From: Mortierella alpina
Taxonomy: Eukaryota > Mortierellomycota > Mortierellomycetes > Mortierellales > Mortierellaceae
Length of the DNA: 64,000 nt
Direction of reading: 5' to 3'
NCBI GenBank assembly: GCA_029449245.1
Contig: JANATF010000002.1
Coordinates: 806,001 to 870,000 of the forward strand
How positions within the stretch are numbered: the first letter of the stretch is position 1; each line of letters opens with the position of its first letter. The notes beneath the pieces are model-generated. The model saw nothing but the letters and a program-made list of their open reading frames with translations. It made no database searches and was not told where the DNA came from. Shown here piece by piece: positions 23,901-33,772 of the stretch. A program made the position numbers and the translations under genes.

Positions 23901-25223
23901 GCTTTTCTTTACAAAAACAAGGCATGCCAAGGTCACAATGTCTATGGAGAAGTATAAGGAGGACAAGGATGGGACGAAGACCCGGCTGGAGCATTTGTGG
24001 GCAGAACGAAAAGGAACGAAATACAGTTAAGTCAATGGATTTTATTGAGCGCGCGAAGAACTGTGAGCGAGGTATGAAGGATTGTAGATCGCCAATACTA
24101 AAGGGCGATACTGTACATGTGCTCATTGTAGGCCCAAGAACACAGAAAGAGCCTCGCGCACGCAAGCATAAGGTGGCAAGTGGGGCTATCACTACGAACG
24201 GCCTTGTGGTGCATGGCTTAGTGTTTGACACCACCAGAAGAAAGCCGCCGCCACTGCCACCCGGTGTGCCCAACTCACCCCTCCTTGGCGTCGCAATGCT
24301 CGGGGGTCGGAAGCCGCTACCTGCAGTAGTGCAGCAGCATCTTGCCGACAATCGAGAGACCCTGCACGTTGCCGGTATTGATCCAGGAGAGGTGATTGCC
24401 TGTGCTGTGACTACCCTGCCACCTGAGGATTTGCCAGAGGCCAGCAACATCCTTGTCTCTCGTCGATCGATGTACGACAGCACGGTGGACGCTCAAAGAA
24501 AAACGGTGGTACGAAAAGCCTTACCGATAAGCTTGGCGAGTCAACCAGGCGTCGTGTTCCCGTCCATCAACGATATAGAGGCTTTGGTACCTACAAGATC
24601 CGAACCCGGGCTGGCCTCCGTTCAGGAGTACATCCGCTGGTATCATGGGTACGAGGTACTTCTTCGCTCGTTTTATTCGTCTCTGTGGTGGAAACGGCTC
24701 CAGTGGGAGAACGCCAAAGCGCAGAAGGCCGAGAGCGGGAGCGCATTTGACGCGATCCTCAGATCCGTTCATGGCTCGACCAGGTCAGACACGCTGCAAA
24801 TTGACCCCAGAACCGGGTACTGTAAAAATCTTGTCATCGTCATTGGGAACGGCGACTTCCAGAGCGGATTCGGGAAACCATCGAAGCACACCTCTCTGAC
24901 GAGGGATCTTGTAACTCAGGTATGTTGTGAACATGTTCTTTGATTCCAAGATAAAACAGCAGAAACAGAGTGTTCTAATAATGCTTTGTGCTTTTCTATA
25001 GGCTCGTGGACATGGGGTTCTCGTTTTTCAGGTGAACGAGGCCTATACAAGCAGCCGCTGTCCTCGAGGTCACCACGACCTAGTGAAGTACCAAAGATCT
25101 GTGGAGTGCTGCACCTGCAACATCTTCATGCACAGGGACAGCGCAGGCGCTAATAACATCGCGTATATTGGTCGTGAGCACCTCCAAGGCCGGCCCAGAC
25201 CCCAGACATTCAAGTATCATTGA
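20926..25223 (+). CDS. FEN1/XPG-like nuclease fused to a Fanzor (TnpB-like) RNA-guided nuclease
   Basis: Exons 20926-22019, 22096-22301, 22384-23576, 23668 to about 24919, and 25002-25223, about 1,320 residues. N-terminus MGIAKFGEF and HVDFGYYFHRA match the FEN1/XPG start. HLDGSRTMEKAKARQERNK, VGEADVCIA, LARDSDMVF, and VSTSDYQKAKTGYG with KTIKGI place all the metal-binding acidic residues (D, D, E/D, D/D, D) and the helix-two-turn-helix. A long helical linker with ISRSTDQQA repeats follows. The C-terminal third has RuvC-I VAGIDPGEVIACAV, the Fanzor-type VIVIGNGDFQSGFG, VNEAYTSSRCPRGHHD with ECCTCN (zinc ribbon) and RuvC-III HRDSAGANNIAYIGR. Fanzors are eukaryotic TnpB homologues that cut DNA using a guide RNA. 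One frame change is needed near 24000-24070: either a 46-base intron (GTTAAG to GCGAG) or a one-base insertion. A split into two genes is possible, but the exon 3-exon 4 joint is clean. Confidence 0.8.
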
Positions 25224-25400
25224 GATGCGGAAATCGAGGCACCTTGTCTCTGACTGAGCAAGGTTGTCGGCGTTTCCGCCAAAAATTTGTTGTCGCAAAT
25301 ATAGTTGCGATTCACAACAGTAAGTCACATGACATCTTGAAGCGGTGAGCAAGCGACAACAATCGGCGGAGCGAGTTACAAAAGGCTAACAATTCTTCGC
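25224..25400 (+). ncRNA. Candidate guide-RNA (fRNA/omega RNA) region after the Fanzor stop
   Basis: In TnpB and Fanzor loci the guide RNA usually overlaps or follows the 3' end of the nuclease gene. Here the first 180 bases after the stop are foldable. GTTGTCGCAA pairs with TTGCG and ACAAC (25289-25318) around an ATATAG loop. TTGTCGGCG (25264) has a partner-like CGACAACAATCGGCGG at 25353. The boundaries and the guide are not determinable from one copy, so this is a prediction from position and structure only. Confidence 0.25.
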
Positions 25401-25615
25401 TCCCACCTCTAGATTTCCCTTCTCATTCTTCCTCCGCCCATCTAATCAGCGCACACCCACAGACACACACACTCTCTCTCACTTTCACATTCACAATCAA
25501 ATATCTCGCGAGTTGTTCCTACTATAGATGTAACTCTTCTTCCTACAGATTTTTGCTGGATGATGAAGGTACAGTGTACAGTCTTTTATGCCCACTCCCT
25601 TGCCGTACAGGAAGT

Positions 25616-26103
25616 TGCGACGCGATACCCCCGTCATTGCATGTTGGTCAGCAATGGTCGGGGCAGGCCGTTGAGACAACCACACGGCGCGCCCGTTGTG
25701 GCATGCACTCTTTCCGCCGTGATACCATCTTGAGCGAATTGAATGTTCTTGGTGATTGTCATTATCACCTCTGCATTTGTGCCCAGTTGACCGTGGGTGC
25801 AGAGTAGATGGTGCAGGTGCGGATCGGGTGTTTGGTTTTGACTTCAGCGTTCCTGGAACACGGATGGGCTGCGACGCGATACCCCCGTCATTGCATGTTG
25901 GTCAGCAATGGTCGGGGCAGGCCGTTGAGACAACCACACGGCGCGCTCGTTGTGGCGTGCACTCTTTCCGCCGTGATACCATCTTGAGCGAAATGAATGC
26001 TCTTGGTGATTGTCATTATCACCTCTACATTTGTGCCCAGTTGACCGTGGGCGGCAGAGTGGGTGGTGCAGGTGCGGATTGGGTGTACGGTTTTGACTTC
26101 AGC
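25616..26103. repeat. Tandem duplication, two ~233-base units, period 254
   Basis: 25616-25848 and 25870-26103 are near-identical, sharing TGCGACGCGATACCCCCGTC, GGTCAGCAATGGTCGGGGCA, CTCTTTCCGCCGTGATACCA and TGTCATTATCACCTCT, and both ending GGTTTTGACTTCAGC. They differ by about ten substitutions. The pair lies between the Fanzor gene and the next nuclease-like gene. No confident coding sense. Confidence 0.85.
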
Positions 26104-26250
26104 TCGTTTGTGGCGGCAAAGTATCAAAACGATGAAGTCGATCAGGCTGTTGCGAGTGTATTAATATTACTTATCCAGTTGTATGAACCTCCCTCCCATC
26201 ACATATCAATCGAGTGGCCATTTCACTCAAATTAGCAACATTCACAAGCG

Positions 26251-28428
26251 ATGGGCAATATTACCATTCCCGAGGACCACCCTTATCGCGCATATGTTGA
26301 ACAGCAAGGTGCTGACAACTTATCACCGTTAAGCTTCTTCCAGTTCCACCACTTCGGGCACCGTCAGAAAGACTATGCAGGTCAAGAGTACAAGAAATTG
26401 ATAGCGCTACGCAACACCATGCCTCAAAGGGTCGCAAGTTGCTTTTGGGGCTCAATGCACAGAAGCAGAAAATAGCCCAGTACTGGAGGAACGCATTGGA
26501 GCAGGAAAAGCAGGTACCTATTCATTCTGTTCGTTTCTGTGCCATAAGCTTCAAGATCCATATCATGGAATTAACAGCTGTGGCGTAATTGGTAGTTAAA
26601 TCACGCCTCTTCTGTCAAAGACCAAGGGCGGATCCAATCCTTGGCCGCTGTGAATGCCGTGACTGGAGACACCTTGCAGGTCCTTGGTGCAACAGGTACT
26701 CAAACATCCTGCTTGTGCATGTAAATTGGATTATTTTTACGGCGGCTAACGACATTTTATTTATAACAGGATCTGAGTCCGATGTTCAAGCTGAAGCATC
26801 ATCAACGGACACAGCCATCGCTGCCGAGGCGAGAAAGAACCTGCTCATGAAGAAACGAAAGGCTGAGGTAAGCAAGATCCTCATGCGACCTTGTGTCTGG
26901 TACCACAGCTCTCATGTAAGTCGATCTACTAATCTCAAGCTATGCACCTGCTCACTCTCAGGACACTTGTCTCGACAATCAGTACGACGTCGAGGAATTT
27001 GAAGCAATGATTGGTCAACTGGATCGTCGGCGCTTCTGGAGATTGGCATGTAGCGGCCGGTTCGTGGAAGATGTGCTAATCAAAGCTGCAAGAGAAGGGT
27101 GCAAAGTGCAACAGTAAGTAGTCGTGGTCTGAGTAGTTGCATTAGTTATATTTACCTCCAACTAATTGGTCTTGCCTTCGTGTTAGCCACATTCATTCTC
27201 TTGTACTATTCACCGCGGATAAGTACACACGGGGTTTGTTCACCTCCGATGAGTGGACTGAAATCATGACCACCCATTGGAAGCCACTACCAACACTCTC
27301 GCCTCCCGTCATGAGTTACCTCGATTCATTCAACAAAAACAGTATCGACGGTTTGCACCAGGCTGCAGACGCCCCCCTTCCAATAGATGGACGGTATAGC
27401 CACGAGGATCACTGGGTTTATAGATGGATCCGAATGACTGTGGACAACTGGTAAGAGAAGCTGCACAACTTTATAGTATTTTAATAATTGCATCGTACCT
27501 CTGTGGGATTTTTCTGTTGTAGTCCCACTCAGCTTCCAATTCTAATCGTTCCGTGATAGGCTAGGACTGTACTGCCAGAGATCTGAACCACTTAAGGCGA
27601 ATCAGTCAGAGTCATTCTGGCGGTACGATGTCTTCGGCATGATAAACTCCCTTTTACGGGATGTACCGGACTTGGCCGTTGCCCACGGTGAGGTCACGAG
27701 CGAGGATACAGCAATAAGACGCAACAGGGATCGCACTTTGCCTACGGACGGATCACTGGAGAGGAAGAAAACTGGATATCGTTGTGATGGTCTTGTACAA
27801 GTTCAAGGACACCGCCCCTTGAATATTGGAGTATTAGAAGCTGCCAAAGTGTTTGATAACACCGGAAGCAAATTTCTGATGGACACTCGAAAGGTCACAA
27901 GAGAGCTTCATGATATGCTGAGAAATCGGCTTCAGGACTTGCTTGTTCAAACGAAGGCCCGGGAGCTTTTACTTGTTGGTTATGTGGTGTCAGGTACATA
28001 TTGTGATCTCGTCTTCAGGGCATTGGCACTTGTACAAGACTGATTGTAACAAGACCTGAGAGGTGCACTTTAACCTCTCGCGCTACTTATCTGTGTATAC
28101 TTTAGGTCCCACCCTACTGACGTTGTTCGCTAGCTGTCCAGGTGGCTACGTTGCTCGTATTCGACCGCACCATACTGAGTTCAAACTTGCCGATTCAATT
28201 TGTCACTTTAATTTGAACCTCCGCATCTTGAAGCACTTACTTGTAACGAAGCTAGTCGTCTCGAATTCCAAGGCCATCATGCAAGAGGCACCTGTCATTT
28301 GGGATGATGACTCGGAGGCAAGCCCGACAGGCAACGTCTCGCCTTCCGCGGCAGAACAAGGCGTCGAACTGCTCCCACTACAAAGTACACCCGTCAAGAA
28401 GCGAGGCGTTCGGATCATTGCTGACTAA
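26251..28428 (+). CDS. PD-(D/E)XK-like nuclease domain protein, possible frameshift near 26425
   Basis: Exons 26251-26513, 26596-26686, 26770-26867, 26962-27113, 27187-27450, 27560-27993 and 28106-28428, all with GT-AG borders that keep the frame after exon 1. In exon 1 the frame changes near 26420: NTMP must be followed by SKGRKLLLGLNAQKQKIAQY in the +2 frame. The only intron that would explain this is 32 bases, so a one-base deletion is more likely. The C-terminal half (YDVFGMINSLLRDVPDLAV, GYRCDGLVQ, NIGVLEAAKVFDNTGSKF, then a long helix and VGYVVSGPTLLTLF) has the D ... E-x-x-K pattern and layout of PD-(D/E)XK-type nuclease domains found in large fungal families. This assignment is by pattern only. 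It ends in an unstructured tail (SPTGNVSPSAAEQG). It lies about 1 kb downstream of the Fanzor gene on the same strand. Confidence 0.6.
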
Positions 28429-29189
28429 GGGATATTGGCTTCTGGGGCCATATCTGACCAATGTTTCTTCAGATTAAGGAAATAACCCCAGCAACGCCGT
28501 TACAACGGACACATATTATTATTATATTACTGTTTTTATTTGTGGAAATGAAGCGCATGTTTGTTGACAAAGCTATTATTGTGCTTTGCAAGAATTTTTT
28601 CGCAAAGTAATCTTCCTCACCTGGTGGCGCGCTTGCTGAACCTGGCAAACGAGGCGACAGGGAGTGGGAGATCCCCGGCAATGACCTACCACTTTTTTCA
28701 GCGGACTCTGATATTGTTTTCACCAATAGCAATGTGATGGAAGTGGGGTTGGGTAGTCTTGGTGCTAGACAGGACAGAAATGCCTGCTATTTCCCAGCCG
28801 AATCACTGACAGAATTTGCCAAGCAACTCTATCGTGTTCTGCAACAGCGCAACTTCCTGCTTTGCAGACCTTGCTTTTGATGGTAATGGCTATCTTTGGG
28901 TCCGCTCTACTCTCTTCCTACTGCACTGCCGTCCCTGATGCTTGCACAAGAACTTAAACTTTTCTATCCCTTATCCTTCAACTCTCATTAAACCGCTTGT
29001 GACACGTTTCCAGCTTGGCTTTCTTGTTTTCTGTCTTGCTTGACCGATCATACAACCTGTTTTTCTGAAACAACAGAAGGTTCACATCGCTTCTTTTTAT
29101 TCATTTAAGAGAACAGTTAAGAGCGTGTTCATGATCTATGTTGTCCCTGCGCCCGATGCTGAACGTTTATCCTGAATAGACGTCGAGAT
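28429..29189. other. Intergenic, nothing recognised
   Basis: AT-rich stretch near 28510-28560 and CT-rich pieces, no supported ORF. It separates two convergent genes, so it holds both 3' ends. Confidence 0.4.
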
Positions 29190-30325
29190 TCAAACGAGGT
29201 GCGAGAGCTCAGCACTCTCATTGCTGGACACCCGCAGTTGAGCGTTGCCGTTAGGCATAGAGTACGCATCTAAACCCTCCCGAACATGGACCGAGATTTT
29301 CTCCAAGAGGACCGGGGGCCAGACGATGGCCCAAATACCAATGGCAAAAACAAGGGGCACGGCATCAAGCGCAAACAAGAACACTAAAGCATGCGAAATG
29401 GGCGGATGAGAATTCTGCCGCAGCGGCCTTTGAGTATGTATGCCAATCACAGCACACGCGTTATTTACCTTCTTTGCTAATCAAATATCCATTATGACCT
29501 TGCACAAACTCCACGATGCGATACACGGATCGAATCTATAACGGCAATAGGCATGAACAGTTAGCTGATAGGCACCAATCATAAAGTTGCTTACAAGAAA
29601 AGCATCGGAACCTAAACTGAAGCGACGGATCTTACAATGATGAACAAGGACGAAACGTAGAGACAACTAAAGATCAAGGCTGTACTCTTGTTGAGCCCCA
29701 TCCGACTCTTTCCAGGCAGATGAGTCTGGGTTCTCTGTCTCTCGGCGACCAGGCGGGCTAGGGCGATTGAGAGCAAAATGCTGAAAAGACTGTAGGAAGC
29801 ACCCTGGGCACAGACACCAACGAGGAATAGCTTGTCGCCAATGCTGATGAGAGATCGGTTATCTCCGGCATTGCCTATCATGCTTCCGGCTGCGACTTGA
29901 AGAAGGAATGTAATGATGTCCGACCAGATGAAGGCGCGTCCGACAATTCGAGGCGGAATGAACGAGTAGCGGGACTTTTCCATTCTCGACTGGGAGCCAG
30001 TTGCGCCGAACTGTGGGTCAACTGCGCTAATCAACCGGCCGTAAAGCATGTAGTTGAATGCAAGGAATGCGGAGGGGGTGGCGATGATGAGAATGTTTTG
30101 GACAACAAAGAGCGGCACCATGAGGTTTTTGGGGTCGATACCAAGCCTACAGAAGAAGCCGATGGAGGATGCAAAGGCGCCGATCGGCAAGCAGAGAGCC
30201 CATTTGTTCTTGTGGCGGTAGATACGGAATGAGAAGATAACGCCTAGGATCGCGTATATCACGCCGAAGGCAACGTTGCCCGCAACATTTGGCACGTATC
30301 TGATGGCATCCCCGCGGTCGGACAT
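29190..30325 (-). CDS. RTA1-like seven-helix membrane protein
   Basis: Exons 30325-29636, 29535-29469 and 29383-29190 join in frame to 316 residues. Hydrophobic segments include NVAFGVIYAILGVIFSF, CLPIGAFASSIGFFCRL, VVQNILIIATPSAFLAFNYM, IWSDIITFLLQVAAGSMI, YSLFSILLSIALARLV, ALIFSCLYVSSLFIIIRSVY and VFLFALDAVPLVFAIGIW. The pattern FNYMLYGRLI, then IWSDIITFLLQ, then IRSVYRIVEFVQG matches the fungal RTA1/RTM1/RSB1 family. That family includes plasma-membrane proteins linked to 7-aminocholesterol resistance and long-chain base export. The exact substrate cannot be told. The tail after about residue 285 is polar and probably cytosolic. Confidence 0.88.
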
Positions 30326-30418
30326 TTGTGAGAGAGTATAGTAAGAGATGAGATGAGTATTGGTAGTTGTTGCCGTGTTCGTCGTAGATTGTTGGTCTTA
30401 AGTGGGTTAGTGCGTTCT

Positions 30419-30426
30419 ATTTTATA
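30419..30426 (-). promoter_or_regulatory. TATA box of the RTA1-like gene
   Basis: On the minus strand TATAAAAT lies 94 bases upstream of the ATG at 30325. Confidence 0.5.
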
Positions 30427-31018
30427 GCTTGGGTTGTGTAATCCCTATAAGCATGACAGAAATGCATAGCAGGTCTGGAGCAATCCTTTGTTGGCTGTGG
30501 AATGCGTGTGTGTGTGCATGGATCGCACTTTGCAGATTTGGCTGTTGTGCCTGTACCACACCGCCGACGCGCACCATTGGTTGGCCATTTTTCATTGTTG
30601 TTCTCTCCGCAGTTATAAAAATAGCTTGTGCTGGAACTTGGTTTTCGCCACGTTACACGTCTGCCACCACACACTCAGCCTCCCATTCTATCTTTGCACC
30701 GCTTGCGCAAACAGTACAGCCTTGATTTAAGCGCAGTATCCCAGCGCGGTGAGATCCAGCGGCAGTTGACACAAAACAACTCCATGCATATTACATGATC
30801 GTCGTCACCGCTGTCTGTCGCCAAGCCAAAACCGCGTCATGACATGAGCCGTTCGCAATAACACTATAGTAATGCGATCCCAGGTAATGACTATTAGAGA
30901 GAAAATTAACTGCAGCATTGTGTCCGAGTAAAAGAAGGGAGGAGGAGTTGATGAGGTAGTGTAAAAGCAAAAAAAAAAACAGTTTCAAGTGAATTTGACG
31001 CTCTGGCCTATATCATGT
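30427..31018. other. Intergenic, nothing recognised
   Basis: Short ORFs only. It lies between the RTA1-like promoter and the end of the broken secreted-protein gene. Confidence 0.35.
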
Positions 31019-31294
31019 CTACCAGTAGATTTGACCACCAGCGACAACGATATAGGTTCCGTCACAGGCTGCACCAACGTAAATAGTGACTGCAACGTAA
31101 CAGCGATTGTTTACTGTATCGGCATGGAGGCCGAGCTTCAGGCACTCATCTTCTTTGGGATCAGATATGGTTCTCACCTATCTCGACTGAGTGTTGTAGT
31201 TAGAGAAGGTGCACTTCAGGGCCATCACTTGGTAAACGAGGACCAACGCGACGAGCGCAATGGCATTCGATCGGAAAGAGGCTCTAATGAACAT
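31019..31294 (-). pseudogene. Small secreted cysteine-containing protein interrupted by one in-frame stop
   Basis: ATG at 31294 starts a signal peptide (MFIRASFRSNAIALVALVLV, then YQVMA) followed by LKCTFSNYNTQSR. Codon 39 is TAG (31178-31180). The same frame then stays open to the end: EDECLKLGLHADTVNNRCYV, TIYVGAACDGTY, stop at 31019. The five cysteines split by the stop and the small size fit the small secreted protein class. Either a recent nonsense mutation or stop readthrough would explain it. GTGAGA directly after the TAG resembles a donor but does not remove the stop. Confidence 0.55.
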
Positions 31295-32236
31295 GCTACT
31301 TAGGAGCTGCAGAGACAAGTGGGCCGGGGAAACAACGAGTGGGTACGACAGCTAGAAGAATATGAATAATTTGCTTAGTCCTTGGCCAAAAAGCTGAGCA
31401 AATGAAAGAGATGGAGCAGAGAGAGTAATATGTGGAGAAAAGGTGGTGGGTTCAAAAAAAAGGACGATCGGGTAGATACAAAAAAGTCAAAGAGACAGAG
31501 CGACAAGAGAAAAAAGAAAGGCACGTTAAGGAAGCGACTCTCTCTAAGCTATACTGGAGGCAGTTAGATTCCATGATACACAGGCGCGTCTTTACAGGGC
31601 TGTCACGTTTTGCAGTGAAGCAGACCGGGAGTGCGAGAAACATGAGAAACGTGGCAAGACTGGGAAATATTTAACCAGAATTCAAGTAACAGAGATGGTA
31701 CAGAGAACAGGTGGCCTAGTGGTTAGAGGCAGGTTGAAAGCAAATCTTGCGAAGGCAACATTGATAAGCAGTTCCTGCAGTCAAGGGATTACTACTCATT
31801 GTTTTGTTTTTAAAAAATAATAAAGTGTCGAGGGCGTAGAGCAGCAAAAAAGTTGGTTCTCTCAAAGAACGAATGTGCTGAAGACCACATTGAGCACCGA
31901 CCGGTTAAAACCCGACTCAACAATCAAATTCCCTTATAGAAGGGGTGATAACTAGCTTGCAGACGAACGCGCATACCGACGGTAAGTTTGACTTGGTTGT
32001 ATGCCCATCCTCGAAAATGATTAAGGGATGAAACCAGAGGCGATAAGTATGGTGTCGGGAAGAGATGGATGCCATCAAGATCACAAAGATGCTGCGAGAG
32101 AACAAGGATCACTGGAAAGGAGAGGGAGGAGGAAGAGAGCTTTCGACGGTGGAATAAAATAAAGAATCCCCTCCAAAGCTTCTCTCGTTTATTTCTCCTT
32201 GGAATTTCTCACGCCTTCCGTCCTTTCTCTCACAAA
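31295..32236. other. Intergenic, with a tRNA-like half near 31711
   Basis: Promoter region of the FAD oxidase at its right end. At 31711-31755 a perfect A-box-like TGGCCTAGTGG lies in a D-arm-like context, followed by AGGTT-GAAAGCA-AATCT, a 5-base stem with a 7-base loop like an anticodon arm. No convincing T arm or B box follows, so no tRNA gene is called. Confidence 0.35.
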
Positions 32237-33772
32237 ATGCGATTCAACTGGGCACCGCTAGTTATTGCTGCTTCGATAGCTACTGATGCCCTTATCAACA
32301 CCGCAAAGGCACTCCCAGTTGGCATGGTTGCCTGTCTTGCTAATATCAGGAGCACTGCCAACACATCCCTCGTCACGCCAACCTCGCCAGAATACAATAT
32401 CCAAAGGTTTGGCTTCGACCACAATTTTGACTACCAACCTATTGCTATCTACTACCCAGCGTCCAACGCCGATGTCGCTGCAGCTATCCAATGTGCAGCT
32501 TCGCACGGTGTTTCAGTCGCCCCTCGATCTGGCGGCCATTCCTATGAAGGATACAGTGTCGGCGGAAAAGACGGTTCTTTGGTGATCGACCTTAAGCAAT
32601 TCCAGCAATTTTCGCTCAACAGTGTGTCTGGGGTTGCAACCATTGGCGCCGGCACTCGACTCGGCCCCTTGTACTCCAAGCTGTGGAATGCAGGGCAATA
32701 CCTTGTCGCCTCTGGAGTTTGCCCTTCCGTTGGCATCGGCGGAATCGCCTTGGGAGGTGGTCTTGGTGTGGCGTCTCGCAAGTACGGCGCGACAACCCAA
32801 ACCATTGTTGGAATGACATTGATCGACGTCGACGGCAATGTTCGGAACGTCAGTGCCTCATCGAACCCTGATCTTTATTGGGCCTTGCGTGGTGCTGGCG
32901 GTGGCTCGTTCGGCGTGGTGACTGAATTTCAGATCCAGGCTTACAAAGCTCCTCCTACAGTGGTCCTCAAGCAACTTATCTTCCCCCTGCACAAGTACCG
33001 AAGTGTCATCCATGCCTATGACACTTGGGCAAAAACCGCCACCGATGACATCAACGCCGGTCTGATTCTTTACCGAGACAATGTCACTATGCATGTCAGC
33101 TTTCTCGGCTCTTCGGCTGATGCTCAAGCCGCATTTGCTCCTTTTTTAAAGCTTTCGGGCGAGCCTCAGCAATTTGAAACTACTGAATACTCTTGGTACC
33201 AGGCTGCCATTCGGGTGGCGGGAAAATTCAGCGGCACGTTGGAAGCTCCGGATCTGAGTAGGTACCGCTATCACCGCGGCCGTTCGCTCGTCTACCGAAA
33301 GCCCATGTCATTCAAGGAGATGGACGTCCTTTACAAGTATCTCCAAACAGCTCCTACTCTCAAGGGCGTCGAGGCCTATGTGGCCTTTGAGATGTGGGGT
33401 GGCAAGATCAATCGACCCGAATACCCCTCGGCCTTTGATAGCCACCGTGGCGCGATGTACAGCGTCCAGGTTGGTGTCTCATGGGACGTTCCCGATGTCG
33501 AGCTAGGGTCTGGTTGCCTCGAGTGTATGCAGTGGAGCACACGCATCTCGCAGGAGATGCAAGCAGCCTACAGCTCTGGCCCATTTCTTGAAGCTTACCA
33601 GAACTACATGGAAAGGGACTTGCCCAACGCAATGTATGCTTATTACGGAAACAACTTGCCCCACTTGCAGAGGATCAAGGAGAGTGTTGATCCCAATAAT
33701 GTCTTTAGCTTTCCTCAATCCATTCCTCTACCCGAGTCGTCATCAACGAGAAAGCATGTTGTATTTCAGTAG
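32237..33772 (+). CDS. Secreted FAD-linked oxidase, berberine-bridge/glucooligosaccharide-oxidase type
   Basis: Single exon, 511 residues, with a signal peptide (MRFNWAPLVIAASIATDALI). The PCMH-type FAD domain is seen in YPASNADVAAAIQCAASHGV, VAPRSGGHSYEGYS and ASGVCPSVGIGGIALGGGLG. The histidine in GGHS and the cysteine in GVCPS are at the two positions that bind FAD covalently in this family. RGAGGGSFGVVTEFQ and the C-terminal BBE segment DPNNVFSFPQSIP complete the fold. These extracellular enzymes oxidise carbohydrates or alkaloid-like substrates and give hydrogen peroxide. An oligosaccharide is a plausible substrate but unproven. ATG 32237 is preferred over the longer open frame because it starts the signal peptide; an AATAAAATAAAG lies about 80 bases upstream. 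Confidence 0.93.
   Translation: MRFNWAPLVIAASIATDALINTAKALPVGMVACLANIRSTANTSLVTPTSPEYNIQRFGFDHNFDYQPIAIYYPASNADVAAAIQCAASHGVSVAPRSGGHSYEGYSVGGKDGSLVIDLKQFQQFSLNSVSGVATIGAGTRLGPLYSKLWNAGQYLVASGVCPSVGIGGIALGGGLGVASRKYGATTQTIVGMTLIDVDGNVRNVSASSNPDLYWALRGAGGGSFGVVTEFQIQAYKAPPTVVLKQLIFPLHKYRSVIHAYDTWAKTATDDINAGLILYRDNVTMHVSFLGSSADAQAAFAPFLKLSGEPQQFETTEYSWYQAAIRVAGKFSGTLEAPDLSRYRYHRGRSLVYRKPMSFKEMDVLYKYLQTAPTLKGVEAYVAFEMWGGKINRPEYPSAFDSHRGAMYSVQVGVSWDVPDVELGSGCLECMQWSTRISQEMQAAYSSGPFLEAYQNYMERDLPNAMYAYYGNNLPHLQRIKESVDPNNVFSFPQSIPLPESSSTRKHVVFQ

Noticed and set aside
25032-25223. A stand-alone 63-residue zinc-ribbon protein
   Set aside because: It is the last exon of the Fanzor gene, joined by a normal GTATGT...CTATAG intron.
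26431-26462. A 32-base intron in exon 1 of the PD-(D/E)XK-like gene
   Set aside because: Too short for spliceosomal removal, and its sequence reads as sensible protein in the next frame, so a one-base frameshift is more likely.
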